From the NCBI GenBank assembly GCA_004020875.1, contig SAPZ01000008.1:1-64000 (forward strand): a stretch of DNA of 64,000 bases, written 5' to 3'. This DNA comes from Mesorhizobium sp. Its GTDB lineage: Bacteria; Pseudomonadota; Alphaproteobacteria; Rhizobiales; Rhizobiaceae. Position numbers and translations under genes: made by a program. Below, one piece after another: positions 57,368 to 64,000 of this stretch (positions are counted from its first letter, which is position 1; every line of letters begins with the position of its first letter). The notes beneath the pieces were generated by a model, which ran no database searches, had not been told where the DNA came from, and saw nothing but the letters and a program-made list of their open reading frames with translations.

Positions 57368-57479
57368 GGCCCAAGCAAAACCAACAGGTGGATTGCAAAG
57401 CCGAACAGACAGAAAAGAAAGACCCGTGGGAGAAGATGGCGAGGAGATTTGGCCACCGTCTCTCCCACGAGTGCTTGAC

Positions 57480-59507
57480 TCAGCTGTCCAGGAAGCTTCT
57501 CAGCTTGCGCGACCGGCTCGGGTGCTTGAGCTTGCGCAGCGCCTTGGCTTCGATCTGGCGGATGCGCTCGCGCGTCACCGAGAACTGCTGGCCGACTTCC
57601 TCCAGCGTGTGGTCGGTGTTCATGCCGATGCCGAAACGCATGCGCAGGACGCGCTCCTCGCGCGGCGTCAGCGAGGCAAGCACCCGCGTCGTGGTCTCGC
57701 GCAGATTGGCCTGGATCGCCGCGTCGATCGGCAGGATCGCCATCTTGTCCTCGATGAAGTCGCCCAGATGCGAATCCTCCTCGTCGCCGACAGGCGTTTC
57801 GAGCGAGATCGGCTCCTTGGCGATCTTCAGAACCTTGCGCACCTTTTCCAGCGGCATGGCGAGTTTCTCCGCCAGTTCCTCCGGCGTCGGCTCGCGGCCG
57901 ATCTCGTGCAGCATCTGGCGCGAGGTGCGCACGATCTTGTTGATCGTCTCGATCATATGCACCGGAATGCGGATGGTGCGCGCCTGGTCGGCGATCGAGC
58001 GGGTGATGGCCTGCCGTATCCACCAAGTGGCGTAGGTCGAGAACTTGTAGCCGCGGCGGTATTCGAATTTGTCGACCGCCTTCATCAGGCCGATATTGCC
58101 TTCCTGGATGAGATCCAGGAACTGCAGGCCGCGGTTGGTGTATTTCTTGGCAATGGAGATGACGAGACGCAGGTTCGCCTCGACCATTTCCTTCTTGGCG
58201 ATCGCGGCCTCGCGCTCGCCCTTCTGCACCTGGTTAACGATCTTGCGGAATTCCAGGATCGAGATCGCGGTTTCGGTGGCGAGGTTCTGGATCTCGGCGC
58301 GCAGCTCCTTGATCGTGTCCTTCTCGTTCTTGGTGAATTCCTTCCAGCCGCGCGAGGTCAAATTGGCGATCGAGCGGGTCCAGTTCGGATCGAGCTCCGA
58401 GCCCTGATACTCCCTGAGGAATTCCTCGCGGCGCACGCCATAGCTCTCGGCGAGGCGCAGAAGCTTGCCCTCGTTCTGCACCAGGCGCTTGTTGATATCG
58501 TAGAGCTGCTCGACCAGCGCCTCGATGCGCGCGGCGTTGAGCGACAGCGACTTCACCGCCTTGATCAGCTGGTCCTTGAGCTCCTTGAGCCTCCGGTCCT
58601 GGCTGGGCGAGAGCGTGCCGGCGGCGGCGAGACGATTCTCGACCTGCTGGTCCTGCAGCTTGCGCAGCTTCTTGTAGGTGTCGGCGATGACGTCGAGCGT
58701 CTCCATCACCTGCGGGCGCAGTTCCGCTTCCATCGCGGCCAGCGACAGGCTCGCCTCGTCCTCGTCGTCTTCCTCTTCCTCCAGCCCGCGCGTGTCGCCG
58801 CCGACATTGGTGATGTCGTCTTCTTCTTCGCGCGCCGCCGCGCGGCCGCGCGGCTTCTCATCGGGCTTGGGCGCTTCCTCGATGCGTTCCACCACCGGCG
58901 CCTGCTTGGCCTCGGGGCCGGCATAGGTCGCCTCCAGATCGATGATCTCGCGCAGCAGGATCTTCGATTCGTTGAGCTCGTCGCGCCAGATGATGATGGC
59001 CTGGAAGGTCAGCGGGCTTTCGCACAGGCCCGCTATCATGGTCTCGCGGCCGGCCTCGATACGCTTGGCAATGGCGATTTCGCCCTCGCGCGATAGAAGC
59101 TCGACCGAGCCCATCTCGCGCAGGTACATACGCACCGGATCGTCGGTGCGATCGGTCGGCTCTTTCTTGGTGGTCGTGGCCGCAACGGCGGTGCCGGTCT
59201 GCTCGGCCAGCTCGTTGGCGTCTTCCTCGCTGTCGCCGGCGGGCTCGGCCTCGGCCTCTTCGCCCTGCTCGTCATCCTCGACGACATTGATGCCCATGTC
59301 ACTGAGCATCGCATTGATGTCTTCGATGCGGTCTGGATCCGTCTCTTCCGAGGGCAGCACCGCGTTCAGTTCGTCGAGCGTGACATAGCCGCGTTTCTTC
59401 GCGGCCTTGATCATCTTCTTGACAGCATCGTCGGAAAGGTCGAGCAGAGGGCCATCGGTGGCGCCTTCGCGTTCGGTCTCGACCTCTTCCTTTTCCTTTG
59501 TCGCCAT
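57480..59507 (-). CDS. rpoD: Primary sigma factor RpoD (sigma70)
   Basis: This 675-residue protein has region 1.1 near residues 20-100 ([21 protein letters not shown]), region 1.2 ([16 protein letters not shown]), an acidic non-conserved insert, and regions 2.1-2.4 ([42 protein letters not shown]). Region 3 follows, then region 4 with [40 protein letters not shown]. It directs RNA polymerase to housekeeping promoters. It follows dnaG, as in many alphaproteobacteria. Confidence 0.98.
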   Translation of the reverse strand: MATKEKEEVETEREGATDGPLLDLSDDAVKKMIKAAKKRGYVTLDELNAVLPSEETDPDRIEDINAMLSDMGINVVEDDEQGEEAEAEPAGDSEEDANELAEQTGTAVAATTTKKEPTDRTDDPVRMYLREMGSVELLSREGEIAIAKRIEAGRETMIAGLCESPLTFQAIIIWRDELNESKILLREIIDLEATYAGPEAKQAPVVERIEEAPKPDEKPRGRAAAREEEDDITNVGGDTRGLEEEEDDEDEASLSLAAMEAELRPQVMETLDVIADTYKKLRKLQDQQVENRLAAAGTLSPSQDRRLKELKDQLIKAVKSLSLNAARIEALVEQLYDINKRLVQNEGKLLRLAESYGVRREEFLREYQGSELDPNWTRSIANLTSRGWKEFTKNEKDTIKELRAEIQNLATETAISILEFRKIVNQVQKGEREAAIAKKEMVEANLRLVISIAKKYTNRGLQFLDLIQEGNIGLMKAVDKFEYRRGYKFSTYATWWIRQAITRSIADQARTIRIPVHMIETINKIVRTSRQMLHEIGREPTPEELAEKLAMPLEKVRKVLKIAKEPISLETPVGDEEDSHLGDFIEDKMAILPIDAAIQANLRETTTRVLASLTPREERVLRMRFGIGMNTDHTLEEVGQQFSVTRERIRQIEAKALRKLKHPSRSRKLRSFLDS

Positions 59508-59938
59508 TCTTTGTCGTCTCCAAGCGGCCCAATATCGAGGCCGCGTAAACTGTCGGACCGGTTACGCCGGATGTTGTGCTCGTACCGGAATGCTTTTTAC
59601 CGGCCCGGCAACCGCGTCATCTCTTTTGTTTTGCGCATCTCGTTTGCCCCAAATCGGTTTCCACTTTTGGGCGACATGCATTAAGTCCAGATTAACCCTG
59701 ATATCTGGAGCAGGCATTTTGCCTGTCCAGCCGTCACCGGCACCTCACATCGCTCAAATTTCCCGCCGACGCCGGGGCACGGTTAACGTTTCGAATCGTC
59801 CTGATTCCGCCAATCTGCCAGAAGGTCAAGCGCCTCTGGCATGATTCGCATGAAAAAAGCGAATCAATTACCCGACTTAGAGGCGTCGATTCGACGCGCT
59901 GCGCATTTCCGTTTCACTTCCAATGGGTGGTGTTGGCC
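59508..59938. other. Intergenic region between dnaG and rpoD
   Basis: No gene was seen in 431 bases. It holds a copy of the intergenic repeat at about 59628-59684 (AATCGGTTTCCACTTTTGGG core, CGACATGCATTAA end) and must include the leader and probably a promoter of rpoD. Confidence 0.6.
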
Positions 59939-61885
59939 CTAAACGCGGCCAACCCTGCCCGACGAAACGCCGAACCCTTCGATCAGCGCTTCCGTTGCCT
60001 GCACATCGTTGAATTGCGCTTGAATCTCGACGAGATGCCGGAAATTTTCGTCCGAAGGGTCTGCATCGAGCGCCGCCTGCGCCTGTTTCAGTTCTCTATG
60101 TAAGGTGCGGGCGCTGCGCTGCAAGTGCATCGCCTGGTTGAAGGCGTCGCGGGCGTCGTCGAGCGCGGCAGTCTCGAGCGCCGGCCATTGCCGCGCCCGC
60201 TTGATCAGTTCCACCGCCCGCTCCCAGATGCCGCCGCAGCCGGCGCGCTCGATGGTAGCGATGACCGCGCCGCGCTCGTCGGCCGCGTCATGCGCCATCG
60301 CGTCGAGAATGGCAGCGTGGAGCTTGCGCAAATCGGAATTGGCAAGATCGAGGAATTCGACATGCTCGAAATTCTCGTCGATCAGCGCCGGATGGTTGAC
60401 GAGCGCCACGATGATCGTCGCCTCGCGAACCGACATACCGTCGCCGCCGCGCTTGACCAGCGCCGACTGACCAAGGCTTTCGGTGATGGCGATGCGGCCG
60501 CTTCCACCCTTGGCGAACTGTCCGCCGGGCGCCGCTGCCTTGCCATGGCCGCGCTCTCCTGGCCGGCCGCCATCCTGCCGGTTCTGCCTGGTGTCGCGTT
60601 GGGCGCCGAAGAAGCTCCGCACCCGTTCGCGCATCACCTGTTGATATTCGTAGCGCACGCTCTCGTCGCGGATACGGCTGGCGAGTTCATTCAGCCTCTT
60701 CCCCAGTTCGGCCCGCCGCTCCGGCGTTTCGAAGACGCCGCCTGCGGTCTCCCGCATCCACAGAAGGTCTACAAGCGGTCGCGCCTCCGTCAGCACCGCC
60801 CGGAACGCATCCGGCCCATCGGCCTTGACGAGGTCGTCCGGGTCCTTGCCTTCCGGCAGCAGCGCAAACCGTGCCGAGCGTCCTGCCTGCACCGAAGGCA
60901 GGGCCAGATCCGCGGCACGCCAAGCCGCTTTCAATCCGGCCTTATCGCCGTCGAAGCAAAGCACCGGCTCGGGCGCCATGCGCCACAACAGTTCAAGCTG
61001 GTTCTCGGTGAGCGCGGTGCCGAGCGGCGCCACGGCATTCTCGAAGCCGGCCTGCGCCAGCGCGATCACGTCCATATAGCCTTCGACCGCTATCACCGTG
61101 CCGCCTTTGGCCAGCGCCTTGCGGGCGCGAGCGAAATTGTAGAGCACATTGCCCTTATGGAAGAGTTCCGTCTCCGGCGAATTCATGTATTTGGCCAAGG
61201 CATCTGGGGCCAGCGCCCGACCGCCGAAGGCGATGATCTTGCCGCGCGAATCCGGGATCGGAAACATGATGCGATCGCGAAACCAGTCATAGGAGACCGG
61301 AATGTCGTCGCCGTGCCGCACCAGGCCGCAAGCCTCGATATCGGCCTTCGGCACGCCCTTGGCGGCGAGATGCTCTTTCAAGGCATTGCGGCTGTCGGGC
61401 GCGTAGCCCAGCCGGAATGATTGCTGCGTTGCCGACGTCAATCCGCGCTCCCTGAGATACGCACGGGCTTTGGCACCGTCGGCGCTCTGCAGCCGCTCCT
61501 GGAAGAAGGCGGTCGCCATTTCCATGACGTCGGTCAGGCTGGCGCGCTCCTTCTCGCGCCGTTCCTCCCGTTCATCGCGCACCGGCATCGGCACGCCGGC
61601 CATTTCGGCGATTTTCTCGACCGCCTCGGGGAAACTCATGCCGTCGAGCTCGGTGAGGAACTTGAAATGGTCGCCCGACACCGAGCAGCCGAAGCAGTGA
61701 TAGCGGCCCTTCTTGTCCTCGCAATGGAAGGACGGGCTTTTCTCGCCGTGGAACGGGCAGCAGGCCCAATAGTCGCCGCGCGACGCGTTGGTCTTTTTCC
61801 TGTCCCACGCGACACGCGTGCCGATCACCGATGAAATCGGCACGCGGTCGCGTATCTCGTCGAGGAAGGCGGGCGGAAAGCGCAT
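59939..61885 (-). CDS. dnaG: DNA primase
   Basis: This 648-residue protein has an N-terminal CHC2 zinc finger (Cys43, His46, Cys64, Cys67 in CPFHGEKSPSF and YHCFGC), then the RNA-polymerase core and a Toprim domain with VIAVEGYMDVIALAQAG and CFDGDKAG. The C-terminal part is the helicase-binding region, after a Gly/Arg-rich linker near residue 440. It makes primers at the replication fork. Full length. Confidence 0.97.
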   Translation of the reverse strand: MRFPPAFLDEIRDRVPISSVIGTRVAWDRKKTNASRGDYWACCPFHGEKSPSFHCEDKKGRYHCFGCSVSGDHFKFLTELDGMSFPEAVEKIAEMAGVPMPVRDEREERREKERASLTDVMEMATAFFQERLQSADGAKARAYLRERGLTSATQQSFRLGYAPDSRNALKEHLAAKGVPKADIEACGLVRHGDDIPVSYDWFRDRIMFPIPDSRGKIIAFGGRALAPDALAKYMNSPETELFHKGNVLYNFARARKALAKGGTVIAVEGYMDVIALAQAGFENAVAPLGTALTENQLELLWRMAPEPVLCFDGDKAGLKAAWRAADLALPSVQAGRSARFALLPEGKDPDDLVKADGPDAFRAVLTEARPLVDLLWMRETAGGVFETPERRAELGKRLNELASRIRDESVRYEYQQVMRERVRSFFGAQRDTRQNRQDGGRPGERGHGKAAAPGGQFAKGGSGRIAITESLGQSALVKRGGDGMSVREATIIVALVNHPALIDENFEHVEFLDLANSDLRKLHAAILDAMAHDAADERGAVIATIERAGCGGIWERAVELIKRARQWPALETAALDDARDAFNQAMHLQRSARTLHRELKQAQAALDADPSDENFRHLVEIQAQFNDVQATEALIEGFGVSSGRVGRV

Positions 61886-61978
61886 CTAAGAAAGCTCGTT
61901 TGCCCTCCATATAATCAAGCCGCCCGGGCACGGCGACTCTGTCCGGCGCATCGTACCCGCTTTTCACAGACGAAAAGA

Positions 61979-62006
61979 AGGCGGCCGGGGCGGCCGCCTC
62001 CTTTCC
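61979..62006 (-). terminator. Terminator of the RcnB-like gene
   Basis: Read leftward, AGGCGGCC-GCCCC-GGCCGCCT is followed by TCTTTTCG. An eight-pair GC stem with a short T-run. Confidence 0.7.
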
Positions 62007-62026
62007 CCATTACCGATTGTCGCGGA

Positions 62027-62389
62027 TCACTGTGCGGCGATCGCGCCGAAGACGATGCCGGACAGGATGCTGACCAGCACATAATCGTTGCCGACGCGGA
62101 TCCACTCCTGGCCCGGGCCGGGGCGGCGCAGGCCGTAGCGGTTCCAGTCGCGGACCGGCCGATGGCGCTTCCAGTTCGAATATTTCTGGCCGTTGCGCCA
62201 ATGGCTGCGCTTCACGACCTTCCTCTTGACGATGACGCGCTTGTCGACATGCCGGTCGGACTTCTGCCAGTCGACCTGCGTGTAGTTCGAGTGCGGCGCG
62301 CTCGGCTGGGCGAGCGGCGCGGCCTGGCCGGAGAAGGCCGAGGCGGTCAGCATCGAGGCGGTGACGGCGCAAAGTATGAGACGCTTCAT
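62027..62389 (-). CDS. RcnB-family periplasmic protein
   Basis: This 120-residue protein has a signal peptide ending near GQAAPL (residue 24). The mature part is rich in Lys, Arg, Trp and Tyr (VDWQKSDRHVDKRVIVKRK, WNRYGLRRP) and ends in the RcnB-type WIRVGNDYVLVSILSGIV strand. RcnB modulates nickel and cobalt export in E. coli; rhizobial members are many and mostly uncharacterised. Confidence 0.88.
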   Translation of the reverse strand: MKRLILCAVTASMLTASAFSGQAAPLAQPSAPHSNYTQVDWQKSDRHVDKRVIVKRKVVKRSHWRNGQKYSNWKRHRPVRDWNRYGLRRPGPGQEWIRVGNDYVLVSILSGIVFGAIAAQ

Positions 62390-62747
62390 GGTCGGTACTC
62401 CTGGTTGTCGATAGACGCAGGGGTAGCCGCCACCGGATGAACCGAAACTGAACGCTAAATTAAAATTCCGTAATGATTTCCAAGGTTTGCGTAGACTACT
62501 TCAACGTCGGCTCGGATTGCCCTGGCCGCGCGATCGGGCGTCGAGCAGTATGGAGCGAAGCGCCCCCGCCAGGTGGTGCAACCAATGTCTTCTCCATTCA
62601 TTTCCGACATGCGCCGTCGAGTCGAGACGATCATCGCATCAGAAAAATCTATTACTCGGCTAATCTTAATTGGTGTATTTCGACGCGTTGAATGGCTAAG
62701 AATCGTAACCCTCTCCGCATCGCCGGAGTCACCCCGCGAGGTTGGCT
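62390..62747. other. Divergent intergenic region between the RcnB-like and Na/Pi genes
   Basis: No gene is supported in these 358 bases. An AT-rich part near 62455-62490 and another at 62640-62680 could hold the two divergent promoters. Confidence 0.5.
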
Positions 62748-64000
62748 GTGAGCGGCTCCGTCGTTCTCCTGCACCTTGCCGGCGCGGTGGCGCTGATGCT
62801 GTTCGCCACCCGCATGGTGAAGACAGGCGTCGAGCGCGCCTATGGTGACGTGCTGCGCCACCGGCTGCGCGCCACCATGCGCAATCCGGTCATGGCGGTG
62901 CTCACAGGCTGTGGCCTGGCAGTCGCGCTGCAGAGCTCGACCGCGGTGACGCTGCTGGTAGGCTCCTTCGCCGGCGCCGGCATCGTTTCGGGTGCCGCCG
63001 GCCAATTGGCTGTGCGCGGCGCCGAGATCGGCTCGGCGCTGGTGGCCAAGCTGCTTACGTTCGACCTCACGCTGCTGGTGCCGCTCTGCCTGATCGCGGG
63101 CACGGTCATGTTCATGGCCACCGAGCGGCGGGATTGGAGGCAGACGGGCCGCATCCTGATCGGCGTCGGCCTGCTGATCCTGTCGTTGGAGATGATCGGC
63201 CAGGCGTCGGAGCCGCTGCGCAACAGCCAGCTGATGCCGCTGATCATCAACTATTTCTCGAGCGATTCCATCACCACCTATCTGCTGGCCGCGCTGATCA
63301 CCTGGCTGTTCCAGTCGAGCATCGCCGCGGTGCTTTTGATGGCGACGCTGGCGGGCCGAGGGCTGATCACGCCGGAGCTGGGCGTCGTGCTGGTGCTCGG
63401 CGTCAACCTTGGCTCGTCGCTGATTGCGCCGATGCTGACGAGGTCGGCGCCGCCCGAGGTGCGCATCGTTCCGGTCGGCAACCTTTTGATGCGTGGACTC
63501 GGCTCGCTGATCATGCTGGTCCTGATCATGACCTTCAAGCCGGATGTCTCCTTCCTCGGCAGAAGCGCGCCCGATCAGATCGTCAACGCCCACATCCTGT
63601 TCAACGTGCTTATCCTGCTGGCCGGACTGCCGCTGGCCGGCCTCGTCTACCGCGCTTCCGAAAAGATCGTGGCGCTGGGCACCACGCCGCAGCCGGCCGT
63701 CGCGCTCGAGGTCGTGGAGCTGTCTGCGCTGAACGAGAGCGCCCTCGACACGCCGAGCCAGGCTTTAGCCAACGCGACGCGCGAGGTGGTGAGGGTATGC
63801 GAGATCGTCGAGATCATGCTGAAGCGCATCATCGAGCTTTACGAGGATGCCGATCCCGCCAAGATCAAGGCGCTTGCGGCGCTCGACGATCGCGTCGACA
63901 GGAAGCATGCCGCGATCAAGCTCTACCTCGCCAAGATCACCAGGAATCCACTCACCGAGGACGAGGCGTTGCGGTGCCAGGAGCTGATCGGCGCCTGCGT
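62748..64000 (+). CDS. Na/Pi cotransporter family protein, 3' end outside window
   Basis: GTG at 62748 with GAGG six bases before it opens a frame that runs off the end of the window (417 codons visible). The start reads LLHLAGAVALMLFATRMVKTGVERA. The two inverted QSS motifs of NptA-type transporters are ALQSSTAVTLL and LFQSSIAAVLL, with a multi-helix core. After the membrane part, residues from about 340 form a PhoU-like helical domain (ATREVVRVCEIVEIMLKRIIELYED). It would move phosphate with sodium across the inner membrane. Confidence 0.92.
   Translation, partial: MSGSVVLLHLAGAVALMLFATRMVKTGVERAYGDVLRHRLRATMRNPVMAVLTGCGLAVALQSSTAVTLLVGSFAGAGIVSGAAGQLAVRGAEIGSALVAKLLTFDLTLLVPLCLIAGTVMFMATERRDWRQTGRILIGVGLLILSLEMIGQASEPLRNSQLMPLIINYFSSDSITTYLLAALITWLFQSSIAAVLLMATLAGRGLITPELGVVLVLGVNLGSSLIAPMLTRSAPPEVRIVPVGNLLMRGLGSLIMLVLIMTFKPDVSFLGRSAPDQIVNAHILFNVLILLAGLPLAGLVYRASEKIVALGTTPQPAVALEVVELSALNESALDTPSQALANATREVVRVCEIVEIMLKRIIELYEDADPAKIKALAALDDRVDRKHAAIKLYLAKITRNPLTEDEALRCQELIGAC

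Noticed and set aside
57393..59096. 567-codon frame opposite rpoD
   Set aside because: Antisense shadow of a certain housekeeping gene; no start signal and a skewed composition.
60125..61420. 431-codon frame opposite dnaG
   Set aside because: Antisense shadow of dnaG.

Overview
The window is GC-rich DNA of a rhizobial alphaproteobacterium. The best guess is Mesorhizobium or a close Phyllobacteriaceae relative. This is an inference from gene order (murA - DUF2948 - hisD - UPF0262 - phosphatase - infA - maf - yacG; dnaG followed by rpoD), from the families present, and from the short intergenic palindromic repeats that begin with CTAGAGC or end in GGGATCATGCTCT. No species was identified by comparison.

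Layout. 1-6.2 kb: the 3' part of a giant type I-secreted RTX adhesin, a small secreted protein and a periplasmic-binding-type lipoprotein. 6.2-19.8 kb: a complete Tad/Flp pilus locus in two divergent arms (tadA-tadB-tadC-tadD-cpaA leftward; two Flp pilins, cpaB, cpaC, a small lipoprotein, three TadG/TadE-type pseudopilin proteins and cpaE rightward). A candidate CtrA box lies next to the pilin promoter. The right arm continues by overlapping genes into an L,D-transpeptidase and a membrane coiled-coil protein. 19.8-22.3 kb: a membrane protein, an exported nuclease-like protein and a degenerate GGDEF protein. 22.4-26.6 kb: an accessory patch at the 3' end of tRNA-Thr with XRE regulators (one a frameshifted pseudogene), orphan ORFs and a frameshifted IS5-family insertion with CTAA target repeats. 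26.8-32.7 kb: the conserved housekeeping cluster.

33.0-39.1 kb: a 5.9 kb accessory island between tRNA-Phe and tRNA-Ile2, with a different tyrosine integrase beside each tRNA. It carries an AbiE-like type IV toxin-antitoxin pair whose antitoxin has an apparent PD-(D/E)XK nuclease-like N-terminal domain, preceded by a duplicated dyad operator. It also carries an AlpA-like and an XRE-like regulator, the latter behind two abutting 15-bp dyads. 39.3-44.7 kb: envelope genes (SIMPL protein, YcgN, OmpA protein with a long Gln/Lys-rich linker, UPF0114). 44.7-48.3 kb: an SDR enzyme, a LuxR-type regulator and a divergent pair of HtrA-like proteins, one with an intact catalytic triad and one with all three residues replaced. 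48.4-57.4 kb: small metabolic and regulatory genes (EEP-family hydrolase, VOC/TetR pair with a double operator, LysR/azoreductase pair, BKACE enzyme, HlyU, TetR, PadR, DCC and GYD proteins). 57.5-64 kb: rpoD, dnaG, an RcnB-like protein and the start of a Na/Pi cotransporter cut by the window end.

The strongest leads for something under-described are the protease/pseudoprotease/LuxR module and the AbiE-like pair with its nuclease-like antitoxin and repeated operators. Next are the CtrA-type pilin promoter and the L,D-transpeptidase extension of the Tad operon. All functional statements rest on reading motifs by eye; no database search was run.
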